This document shows positions 35,323 through 42,047 of a stretch of DNA of 64,000 nt, one piece after another (the stretch's first letter is position 1; each line of letters begins with the position of its first letter). The notes below the pieces were generated by a model. The model did not search any database. It had not been told where the DNA came from and worked only from the letters and a program-made list of their open reading frames with translations. The position numbers and the translations under genes were made by a program. The stretch is taken from NCBI GenBank assembly GCA_020073215.1, contig JAIQFO010000008.1, positions 1-64,000 on the forward strand. Reading direction: 5' to 3'. This stretch comes from Terriglobia bacterium. GTDB lineage: Bacteria; Acidobacteriota; Terriglobia; Terriglobales; Acidobacteriaceae.

Positions 35323-35988
35323 ATGGCCAAGCTTTTCGAGCTTCCCCGTTACATCGCGGTTGAAGGTCCCATACGAGTTGGGAAAAGCACGCTGGCGCGG
35401 GTTCTGGGAGAGCGGCTGGCCGCCCAGCGCGTGATCGAACCGGAAGACAATCCATTTCTCAAGGCGTTCTACGAAGGAGAGCGGGGCGCTGCGTTCCAGG
35501 CACAGTTGGCATTCCTGATCCGGCGCTTCGAGCAGCTGCGGGCGCTCGATCTGGGGCCGCGGTCAAATAAGACAGTGGTTACCGATTACATCTTTGAAAA
35601 AGACAAGCTCTTCGCCTGCCTCAATCTCAACGATCAGGAACTCGATACCTACAATCGCTACTTCAACTATTTTCGGGAACAGCTGCCCACGCCCGACCTC
35701 GTCATTTACTTGCAGGCCACGCCGGAGGTGCTGAAGAAGCGGCTGAAGAAGAAGAACGTGGCCGGCGAGAAGGCCATCAGCGAGGATTACCTGATGGAAG
35801 TGGTGAAGGCCTACGAACACTTTTTCTTTCACTACACGCAGTCCGACCTGCTGATCGTGAACACCTCCGAGATCGACTTCGTCGACCGCAACGAGGACCT
35901 GCAGGAACTGCTGAAAAAAGTGTCCGCGCCGATCAAGGGCACGCAGTACTTCCTTCCGCTGGGTGGGCAGGAAGCAGCCAGCGCGTAG
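35323..35988 (+). CDS. deoxynucleoside kinase (dAK/dGK family)
   Basis: A 221-residue P-loop kinase that phosphorylates deoxyadenosine or deoxyguanosine for nucleotide salvage. Visible features are the P-loop AVEGPIRVGKSTLAR, the EPEDNPFLKAFYEG block, the DYIFEKDKLFA segment that replaces the usual ERS/DRS loop, and the LID arginines in VLKKRLKKKN. Length matches the dNK family. A weak TATATT/TATTCT lies 14-20 nt before the ATG. The tail after residue 210 is specific to this protein. Confidence 0.88.
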   Translation: MAKLFELPRYIAVEGPIRVGKSTLARVLGERLAAQRVIEPEDNPFLKAFYEGERGAAFQAQLAFLIRRFEQLRALDLGPRSNKTVVTDYIFEKDKLFACLNLNDQELDTYNRYFNYFREQLPTPDLVIYLQATPEVLKKRLKKKNVAGEKAISEDYLMEVVKAYEHFFFHYTQSDLLIVNTSEIDFVDRNEDLQELLKKVSAPIKGTQYFLPLGGQEAASA

Positions 35989-36048
35989 CGGTTGTTGGTC
36001 AATCGTCGGGATGTTGGAGGAGATCCGCCTGCCGAGTTTCGCCGTGAT

Positions 36049-36492
36049 TTACATCTCATGCCGAGGCAGCGAATAGATGGATAGCATCTTCCCGACTTTC
36101 TGAAACTCGGGGTCAGCCGTGACCAGCCAAGCGCCGCGCTCAATAGCCAGTTCGGCGGCAAATGCGTCGGCGTAACCAAGGCCGTGCTTTTGCTTCAAGG
36201 CGCCTGCCCGGGTGGCGCGCTCTCGGTCGACCGCGATGACCGCGATGGGCATCTCCAGTAAACTCGCCTCGGCTGCGCGAGCTTTAGCTTCGCCGCGATA
36301 GCGCCATTCCGTGTAGAAGACCTCGCCCCAATTTATGGCTGACATCAAGAGTGGCGAATCTTGGCGCGCCGCCTCGCCCAGCAGGTGCCGAACCTTTTCC
36401 GCAGCGCCCCGACGAATCTCAAAAAAAGCGATCAGCGCGTTGGCGTCAAGCACATATCTCCGCGCACTGCCACGAGAAACGACAGCCGTCAT
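36049..36492 (-). CDS. PIN-domain toxin, VapC family
   Basis: A 147-residue PIN-fold ribonuclease, the toxin of a VapBC module. The acidic metal site is intact: RRYVLDANALIAFFE (Asp16), the Glu in SAINWGEVFYTEWR, and the Asp pair in GYADAFAAELA and WLVTADPEF. It typically cuts tRNA or rRNA when released from the antitoxin. Its start codon overlaps the antitoxin stop (36489-36492), giving translational coupling. It converges on the deoxynucleoside kinase gene. Confidence 0.92.
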   Translation of the reverse strand: MTAVVSRGSARRYVLDANALIAFFEIRRGAAEKVRHLLGEAARQDSPLLMSAINWGEVFYTEWRYRGEAKARAAEASLLEMPIAVIAVDRERATRAGALKQKHGLGYADAFAAELAIERGAWLVTADPEFQKVGKMLSIYSLPRHEM

Positions 36493-36743
36493 TGATCCTC
36501 TCGTTTGCGCTCACGTTCGCGTTCTTCAAAGAGTCCCTCGAATGCCGATGGCTCGCCCGGACCTGGCTTAAGGAAGCCCATGATCTCGTCCAGTCGCCGC
36601 TCGGTTATCGGAGTCAGCACCAGTCTCCCCTTCTCTTCCGTCCAGACTGCACGGGTACCTCGATCCAGCCCGTACTCCTCCCGCAACTCCGCTGGAATCA
36701 CCACCTGCCCCTTGGAACTGATGACAGTTCTATAGCTGCGCAT
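36489..36743 (-). CDS. AbrB/MazE-type antitoxin (VapB)
   Basis: An 84-residue antitoxin with an N-terminal SpoVT/AbrB swapped-hairpin DNA-binding domain (VISSKGQVVIPAELREEYGL) and a charged C-terminal tail (FEERERERKREDQ) expected to wrap the toxin. It lies directly upstream of the PIN toxin with a 4-nt overlap. An inverted repeat (GTAAGAC-N11-GTCTTAC at 36764-36788) and a -10-like TAAGAT overlapping a third half-site lie just upstream, fitting autoregulation by the VapBC complex. Confidence 0.92.
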   Translation of the reverse strand: MRSYRTVISSKGQVVIPAELREEYGLDRGTRAVWTEEKGRLVLTPITERRLDEIMGFLKPGPGEPSAFEGLFEERERERKREDQ

Positions 36744-36750
36744 GAACTTA

Positions 36751-36788
36751 ATCTTACCACCAAGTAAGACAATAGCCCAGAGTCTTAC
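36751..36788 (-). promoter_or_regulatory. vapBC operator and -10 element
   Basis: Perfect 7-bp inverted repeat GTAAGAC (36764-36770) / GTCTTAC (36782-36788) with an 11-bp spacer, and a third half-site TCTTAC (36752-36757). On the minus strand TAAGAT (36756-36751) is a -10 candidate ending 7 nt before the antitoxin ATG, without Shine-Dalgarno. Confidence 0.6.
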
Positions 36789-36918
36789 TACGACTCCTTG
36801 GTCCCCGACCGCCGCCTATCGACCAACGCCCTTTTTGCAGCTACAATACCCCCAGCGTCATCCAAAGACGCGTACAGGCTCTATCCGCCCAGTTTGCGGA
36901 GGGGCACTGGAGGACATC

Positions 36919-37809
36919 GTGAGTCTCACCCCGATTGGCGAACCCCGCCACAAAATCACCACTGCTACCATCCGCGAAAAGAAGTTTCAACGCGAGCCCA
37001 TTACCTGCCTGACCGCTTACGACTACGCCACGGCGCGCCTGGTCGACGAGGCCGGCATCGACATTGTCCTGGTCGGCGATTCGCTGGCCATGACCATGCT
37101 TGGCTACGAAAACACGCTCTCGGTCACGGTGGAGGAGATGTTGCACCACGTCAAGGCCGTGCACCGGGGCGTGAAAGATGCGCTGCTGATCGCCGACATG
37201 CCTTACGGTTCGTATCAGGTTGACTCCGAAGACGCGATTCGGAACGCTGCCCGCTTCGTGAAAGAAGGTGGCGCCGAGGCGGTCAAGATGGAAGGCGGCG
37301 AGAAGCGCGTGGAGATGATCCGGCGCGTGATCGACGCCGAGATTCCCGTCGCCGGGCACATCGGACTGACGCCGCAATCGATCAACATGATGGGCGGCTA
37401 CAAAGTTCAGGGCAAGACTCTGAGCGCGATCGAGCAACTCATGCGCGATGCGGTCGCGCTCGACCGCGCGGGGGTGGCTTGCATCTACCTGGAAGGCATT
37501 CCGCGCGAAGTCGCGGCCATGATCACGGCCGAGGTGGAAGCGCCCACCATCGGCATCGGCGCCGGGCCGGACTGCGATGGCCAGGTGCTTGTCTTCCACG
37601 ACCTCGTCAACCTGACGTTCGGACGTCCCGCAAAATTCGTTCGCCGCTATGGAGACGCCGCCGCGCTGATCACCGAAGCTGTGCTGGAGTTCAAGGCCGA
37701 CATCGTTTCGCACCAGTTCCCGAACGACGCCGAGAGCTACCACTTGCCGAAAGAAACGCAGGCCGCGCTTGAAACCGTGCTCCACCGCAAGCAGGCCATG
37801 CTGCGATAA
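36919..37809 (+). CDS. panB: 3-methyl-2-oxobutanoate hydroxymethyltransferase
   Basis: Transfers a hydroxymethyl group from methylene-THF to ketoisovalerate, giving ketopantoate, the first step of pantothenate synthesis. The 296-residue product begins at the GTG at 36919, preceded by GGAGG; the frame upstream is not PanB-like. Typical blocks are present: ITCLTAYDYATARLVDEAG, VLVGDSLAM, the metal ligands in DMPYGSYQ, KMEGG, GHIGLTPQSI and IGIGAGPDCDGQVLVFHDL. The stop shares its last A with the next ATG (TAATG). panC follows after one gene. Confidence 0.95.
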   Translation: MSLTPIGEPRHKITTATIREKKFQREPITCLTAYDYATARLVDEAGIDIVLVGDSLAMTMLGYENTLSVTVEEMLHHVKAVHRGVKDALLIADMPYGSYQVDSEDAIRNAARFVKEGGAEAVKMEGGEKRVEMIRRVIDAEIPVAGHIGLTPQSINMMGGYKVQGKTLSAIEQLMRDAVALDRAGVACIYLEGIPREVAAMITAEVEAPTIGIGAGPDCDGQVLVFHDLVNLTFGRPAKFVRRYGDAAALITEAVLEFKADIVSHQFPNDAESYHLPKETQAALETVLHRKQAMLR

Positions 37810-38315
37810 TGGCGGGCGGAGAAAACGTGGTGCGGATTGGTGTGCGAACGGTCGCGCGGGCGGCAGTGCAAACCAGCGCGCGAGACGTTGTACGAACGCT
37901 TGTCGCCTTCGTTCTGATGGGGGCTCTGGCGGCCTGCTCCGGATCTCCACAGCCTGGGTCCACGGAGGCGTCGAAGCCCGCCAACTTCGAATCCATCCCC
38001 GCGCCGGATCCCTCCAAGTACCCGGTCGTCCGCGATATGGCTCATTGGCAGAATCCGTATTTGCTGGTTCGCGGGGATGGGATCGGCTTGGTCGATCTCG
38101 CCAATTCCGAGATCCACATGCTGAAGCCGGAACAAATCCCGGGCAAGTTGGGCTCGCTGCCGTCGAGCGCATGGCCTTACGGCCGGGTCGTGATGGTCGC
38201 CGAAGGCATTCCCAAAGATCCAACCGAGCAGACGAAAGCAGACGTGCGCAAGAACCGCGCTCTGCTCCTGGGAACTCTTAAGGAATTGGACATTCAATAC
38301 CGCGAGGCGCCGTGA
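37809..38315 (+). CDS. putative lipoprotein between panB and panC
   Basis: A 168-residue protein whose residues 28-43 form a signal ending in a lipobox (MGALAACSG), so it is probably a membrane lipoprotein, with an unusually long Arg-rich leader before it; a downstream start inside the leader is possible. The mature part has no recognised domain; PVVRDMAHWQNPYLLVRGDG and the Leu-rich C-terminus are the clearest blocks. It overlaps the panB stop by one nt and so is translationally coupled. A role in pantothenate synthesis is not implied by its sequence. Confidence 0.7.
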   Translation: MAGGENVVRIGVRTVARAAVQTSARDVVRTLVAFVLMGALAACSGSPQPGSTEASKPANFESIPAPDPSKYPVVRDMAHWQNPYLLVRGDGIGLVDLANSEIHMLKPEQIPGKLGSLPSSAWPYGRVVMVAEGIPKDPTEQTKADVRKNRALLLGTLKELDIQYREAP

Positions 38316-38317
38316 GG

Positions 38318-38361
38318 ATGGTCATCGGGTGATCTGGTGCTCGGGTCATCGGGTGATCTGA
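38318..38361. repeat. family B tandem unit, copy 1
   Basis: Two near-identical 18-20 nt blocks (GTCATCGGGTGATCTG) separated by GTGCTCG, directly before panC. The same unit, with an inverted arm, is at 41918-42003. Confidence 0.7.
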
Positions 38362-38380
38362 AGTGCAGATCGCTCTCTCC

Positions 38381-39253
38381 ATGAAGATATGCTCGACCAT
38401 TGCGGAAGCTCGCGCCGCCTGTCACGCCGCCCGGGCCGGCGGCCAACGCCTTGGCCTGGTGCCGACCATGGGCGCTCTGCATGAGGGCCATCTGTCGTTG
38501 GTCCGCGCGGCCAAGGCCCAGTGCGACGCGGTTGCCGTTTCCATCTTCGTGAACCCAACCCAATTCGGCCCGAAAGAAGATTTGGCGAAATATCCGCGTC
38601 CGTTCGATCGCGACTGCCAGTTGCTGGAAAAAGAAGGGGTCGGGATTCTGTTTGCGCCACCGGCGGAAGAGATGTATTCCAATTCCAATTCCAATAACCA
38701 AATCACATGGGTCTTGGTTGAAGGCCTCAGCGAAAAGCTCGACGGGCGATCTCGCCCGGGCCATTTCCGCGGCGTGACCACCATCGTTTCCAAGCTGTTC
38801 CACATTGTTGAGCCCGAGGCTGCGTTCTTTGGACAAAAGGACGCAGCGCAGCTGGCGGTGATCCGTCGCATGGTGCGTGATCTGAATTTCGCGGTGGAGA
38901 TTGTCGGCTGCCCCATCGTGCGCGAGCCCGATGGCCTAGCGATGAGTTCTCGTAACGCGTACCTGGATCAAGAAGAGCGCAGCCGCGCGCTCGTACTGCA
39001 ACACTCGTTGCAGCGCGCGCAGCAGGAATTTCAAGCCGGAGAAAGAAGTGCGGCCAAGCTGATCTCCGCCGCCAAAGAAGCCTTCCGCCGCGAGCCGCAA
39101 GTCAAGCTCGACTATTTTGAGATCGTCGATCCGGAGACGCTCGACCCCGTCGAACAAGTGTCGCAAAAAACACTGGTTGCGGTTGCCGCCTACGTCGGAG
39201 CGACGCGCCTGATCGACAATGTTGTGCTGGAACCGCGAACTGAAGCGTGCTAG
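38381..39253 (+). CDS. panC: pantothenate synthetase
   Basis: ATP-dependent ligase of pantoate and beta-alanine. The 290-residue product has the nucleotide-binding signature PTMGALHEGHLSLVRAAK, FVNPTQFGPKEDL, the pantoate site RPGHFRGVTTIVSKLF, FGQKDAAQLAVIRRM and the KMSKS-like SSRNAYL. ATG 38381 is preferred; GTG 38363 lies within a repeat. A Ser-Asn tract (SNSNSNN, about residues 100-106), encoded by tandem AATTCC units, replaces the usual short loop before the pantoate site. The stop overlaps that of the converging glycosylase gene. Confidence 0.95.
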   Translation: MKICSTIAEARAACHAARAGGQRLGLVPTMGALHEGHLSLVRAAKAQCDAVAVSIFVNPTQFGPKEDLAKYPRPFDRDCQLLEKEGVGILFAPPAEEMYSNSNSNNQITWVLVEGLSEKLDGRSRPGHFRGVTTIVSKLFHIVEPEAAFFGQKDAAQLAVIRRMVRDLNFAVEIVGCPIVREPDGLAMSSRNAYLDQEERSRALVLQHSLQRAQQEFQAGERSAAKLISAAKEAFRREPQVKLDYFEIVDPETLDPVEQVSQKTLVAVAAYVGATRLIDNVVLEPRTEAC

Positions 39254-39909
39254 TTCTCACGCACACGCTGGATCCTCTTCCCGGAGACGAAGAAATTTCC
39301 AGCGATGAAGTAACGCAACGGCTGCTCGGCTGATTTCACGATCCCGATGCGCGGCGTGATGGTGGCGCGGCGCACGCGATAGCCGTCATCGACAATACGG
39401 AGGTCGGAGCGCGGGCTTGCCAGGTTCTTCCCGTTGTCCCGCGCGCGCGTGATTTCCAGGGCTTCGGACATGCGTCCCGGACCGGAAGAAAGCTTCTTGA
39501 GAAAAGAGATCTTCTTGCGATCGGTCTCTTTCGCTAGTTTGATCCCTCGCGCCTCGGCCATATGCTCGATGCCAGCCACCGGTTCCAGGGCACGAAGCAG
39601 CACGCATCCGGGAACTCCGTCGGGCAAGCAGGAGACATTCAGACAGTAGTGATTGCCATAGATGAAATACACGTAGGCGTGGCCGGGAGGGCCGAACAGA
39701 ACGGCATTCCGGGCTGTTTTGCCTGCGGCGGCGTGCGCCGCCGCGTCGCCCTTGCCGAGATACGCTTCAGTTTCTACGATTCGTCCGGCGACAATACCGC
39801 GCGGCGTTTTCCGCAGCAGCAACTTTCCCAGCAGCGCCCGCGCAACCCGTCGCGGATCGCGAATGAAGAACTTAGCTTTTAGTAAAGTCACGCGACCGAG
39901 CGACGTCAT
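39250..39909 (-). CDS. 3-methyladenine DNA glycosylase (AAG/MPG family)
   Basis: Removes alkylated purines from DNA as the first step of base-excision repair. The 219-residue product has the family core: RGIVAGRIVETEAYLGKGDAAAHA with the catalytic Glu, GPPGHAYVYFIYGNHYCLNV, GCVLLRALEP and the SGPGRMSEAL block that precedes the substrate pocket. Length is normal. It converges with panC (4-nt overlap of the ends). An O6-alkylguanine transferase at 55183 adds to the alkylation-repair set of the window. Confidence 0.93.
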   Translation of the reverse strand: MTSLGRVTLLKAKFFIRDPRRVARALLGKLLLRKTPRGIVAGRIVETEAYLGKGDAAAHAAAGKTARNAVLFGPPGHAYVYFIYGNHYCLNVSCLPDGVPGCVLLRALEPVAGIEHMAEARGIKLAKETDRKKISFLKKLSSGPGRMSEALEITRARDNGKNLASPRSDLRIVDDGYRVRRATITPRIGIVKSAEQPLRYFIAGNFFVSGKRIQRVREN

Positions 39910-39955
39910 GGTATCAGGCTATAACGAATCGAGAGTTGCGGTTGTCGCGGGCACC

Positions 39956-40006
39956 TGCCGAGCTGCGCTCGGCTTGGACGGGCGAGGTCGCCCGTCCCCA
40001 CACGAG
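39956..40006. repeat. family E repeat, simple copy
   Basis: GCCGAGC-TGC-GCTCGGC hairpin followed by a GGACGGGCG / CGCCCGTCC hairpin and CCACACGAG. It lies between the glycosylase start and the peroxiredoxin stop. Copies: 8957-9055 (with an insert in the first loop) and 44511-44560. Confidence 0.8.
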
Positions 40007-40015
40007 CAAATCTCC

Positions 40016-40477
40016 TCAGACCGCGCTCTTCAGGTACGCCAGTACTTCTTCCGCATGCCCTTCCGCCTTCACGTTATTGAAGATGTGCTTGATCTTGCCG
40101 TCGGGGCCAATGACGAAGGTCGTCCGCGCAATGCCTTTCACTTTCCTGCCATACATGTTTTTCTCTTTGATTACGCCGAAGGCCTCACAGACCTTCCGGC
40201 TGTCGTCCGCCAGCAGCGTGTAGGGCAGGTGGTATTTGTCTTGAAATTTCTTCTGCTTGTCCGAAGAGTCGCCCGAGATGCCCAGCACGACCGCCCCCGT
40301 CTTTTGAATCAGTTTGTATGCGTCGCGGAACCCGCACGCTTCTTTCGTTCAACCGGGAGTATCGGCTTTCGGATAGAAAAACAGCACTACGGTTTTGCCA
40401 CGAAAATCTCTCAGGGCAACCTCTTTGCCGTTCTCGTCCGTCGTACTGAAGTCTGGGGATTTATCATTGACTTCCAT
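40016..40477 (-). CDS. bcp: Bcp-type peroxiredoxin, selenocysteine at the active site
   Basis: Thiol peroxidase of the BCP/PrxQ family, read as a 153-residue selenoprotein. The frame from the ATG at 40477 to 40016 is open except for one TGA (40351-40349) at codon 43, exactly where the family has its peroxidatic Cys: FFYPKADTPG-U-TKEACGF. The resolving Cys is at 48, five residues on. The fold continues normally (VVLGISGDSSDKQKKF, ARTTFVIGPDGKI). An 8-bp hairpin with GUU loop follows the TGA as a SECIS candidate. A GAGGAG Shine-Dalgarno lies about 8-10 nt before the ATG. Selenocysteine-containing peroxiredoxins are established in other bacteria; selA, selB, selC and selD are not in the window. 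A simple nonsense mutation or sequencing error is the alternative but would have to hit this one codon. Confidence 0.85.
40320..40351 (-). promoter_or_regulatory. candidate bacterial SECIS hairpin
   Basis: Counted on the minus strand from the T of TGA as 1, nt 13-32 fold as GCGUGCGG, loop GUU, CCGC-G-ACGC: 8 bp with one bulged G. The loop G and U are at 21-22, close to the 23-24 position of the loop GU in the E. coli fdhF element. It is embedded in the coding sequence of the peroxiredoxin. Confidence 0.65.
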
Positions 40478-41914
40478 ATGAAATTCTCTCCTCGCCGGTC
40501 GTTATTATCTCGCAAGTTATATCGCAACCGGCTATCCGCCGTCACCTTGATCCCGTCGATGATCGCGTCGATCTTGCTGGCCGCGCTGGTGGCCCAGCTT
40601 GCTGCCCAAGGCCCGATCACTCAGTACGGCCGCAAGCCCAAGGCCGACAAGGGACCTCGCGCCCTGGGACTGATCCAGCTTTCCCCCAAGGGCAACAAGG
40701 GCCGCATCATTCCGATCGCGATTATGATGGACGGAAAATTTTACGACGCGGGTTCGTACAAAGCTACGCCGGTTCCCATGGCGCTTGACTTCGACATCGT
40801 CTACGAGGGTTTTCGCACCGGTGTGTCGCAGGGGGTTTTCACGATTACGCAACCTGGACAACTGAATCATGCCTGGATCGCGGAAGGCACGTGGCTCCCT
40901 GCGGGAGCGAAGGCTCCGGAGACAAGCAAGAAATATTCGGAGCCTGTGATCGAAGACAAGGACGCGCCTCCGGTGCTTCACCGCCGCAGCGAAAAGACGG
41001 CGGATGGCGGCACTGACAGCAAGGACAAGGATAAGGACAAGGATAAAGACCAGCAAAAGCCCTCGGCGCCGCCCTCCGCCAATCCGCCTGCGCCGGAAAC
41101 TGCCAAAACCCCCGTGCCACCGGAGACCGCGAAGACATCGGCGTCAAACGAGCCGATCGAGGACCCGAATCGGCCCCGGTTGCGGCGCGGAAAGCCGAAC
41201 TCAAACGCGCGCCGCGAACCGTTTACAACCTTCGATGCTTTGACGGATACAGCGCCGGGCACATCTTCGACAGGTGCAGGGAAGGCCAATGCGAAGGCGG
41301 CAAGAAGTCCCGAAGCCTTGCCGCAGATCGTCACCATCCCGGCAATTTCCGACGCCGGAGGGCCCGATCCGCGTCCCTACAACTACGATGTGAAGCCTGC
41401 GGAAGAAGCGATTTACCGCAACAAGATGTTGGCTCTGGCCGCGGCGCAGCTTCGGGCCGAGGCGGGATCAGTGGAGAAAGAGACTGCGCCCACACACAAG
41501 AAATCGTCTTCTCGGAAATCCGCTCGCAAGTCGTCTGCCCTCTCCGTGCCTGACTTCGACGATGTGACCTTGCGCATCTTCGATCTTTCCAATTCGAACG
41601 AGCCGGTGCTGGTGCTCTCCGCGAAAACCCGGCCGCCTGCCGCGGGAGTAACCGAAAGCATTGAAGAACCGAAAGAGATCACGCTGATCGCCCGCACCAA
41701 CCTGGAAGGCGAAGTACAAAAACTGTTTTTCGCGCAGACGGATTCGCGGCATCTCGACGTCGCCCCGCGCATGGAACTGATCGACGCGGTCGACGCCGAC
41801 GGCGATGGCCGCGGCGAATTGTTGTTCCGGCGCACGTTTGACGGTGGCAGCACCTATGCGATCTATCGCGTCACCGCCGACGGACTTTGGGCGCTGTTTG
41901 AGGGAACTCCGTAA
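40478..41914 (+). CDS. secreted or anchored protein, low-complexity middle, unknown function
   Basis: A 478-residue product if the ATG at 40478 is used; the ATG at 40559 would also give a signal sequence (MIASILLAALVAQLAAQGP). A first domain of about 100 residues (GLIQLSPKGNKGRIIPIAIM, DAGSYKATPVPMALDFDIVYEG) is followed by a Pro/Lys/Ala-rich linker with the tract KDKDKDKDKDQ, and a C-terminal domain (about 350-478) ending ELIDAVDADGDGRGELLFRR, an FG-GAP-like acidic loop. No enzyme motif is recognised. The ATG at 40478 directly abuts the divergent peroxiredoxin start and lacks a Shine-Dalgarno. A much longer open frame upstream (from 39719) runs antisense through two real genes and is rejected. 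Confidence 0.65.
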   Translation: MKFSPRRSLLSRKLYRNRLSAVTLIPSMIASILLAALVAQLAAQGPITQYGRKPKADKGPRALGLIQLSPKGNKGRIIPIAIMMDGKFYDAGSYKATPVPMALDFDIVYEGFRTGVSQGVFTITQPGQLNHAWIAEGTWLPAGAKAPETSKKYSEPVIEDKDAPPVLHRRSEKTADGGTDSKDKDKDKDKDQQKPSAPPSANPPAPETAKTPVPPETAKTSASNEPIEDPNRPRLRRGKPNSNARREPFTTFDALTDTAPGTSSTGAGKANAKAARSPEALPQIVTIPAISDAGGPDPRPYNYDVKPAEEAIYRNKMLALAAAQLRAEAGSVEKETAPTHKKSSSRKSARKSSALSVPDFDDVTLRIFDLSNSNEPVLVLSAKTRPPAAGVTESIEEPKEITLIARTNLEGEVQKLFFAQTDSRHLDVAPRMELIDAVDADGDGRGELLFRRTFDGGSTYAIYRVTADGLWALFEGTP

Positions 41915-41917
41915 TTC

Positions 41918-42003
41918 AATCGGGTCATCGGGCGATCGGGCCATCGGGTCATCGAAATTCAGAGACGGAACCTTTAGATCACCCGATGACGCGATGACCC
42001 GAT
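41918..42003. repeat. snap-back repeat, family B copy 2
   Basis: Left arm 41918-41956 is a chain of ATCGGGTC/ATCGGGCG units; right arm 41976-42003 is the complement (GATCACCCGATGACGCGATG, ACCCGAT). Loop about 20 nt. It lies just upstream of the metallo-hydrolase promoter (TACAAT, 42018-42023). Confidence 0.8.
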
Positions 42004-42047
42004 CGGCTCATTCCATATACAATGTCTCCCTCTCTGAGGTGAGACCT

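Noticed and set aside
40016..40288. Reading the peroxiredoxin as a 90-residue gene or as a pseudogene
   Set aside because: The 90-residue frame lacks the active site, while the sequence upstream of the TGA continues the family perfectly; a random nonsense change at the catalytic codon followed by a SECIS-like hairpin is less likely than selenocysteine.
39719..40477. Open frame extending the gene at 40478 upstream by about 250 codons
   Set aside because: It runs antisense through the 3-methyladenine glycosylase and peroxiredoxin genes and through a family E repeat; its translation shows no domain.
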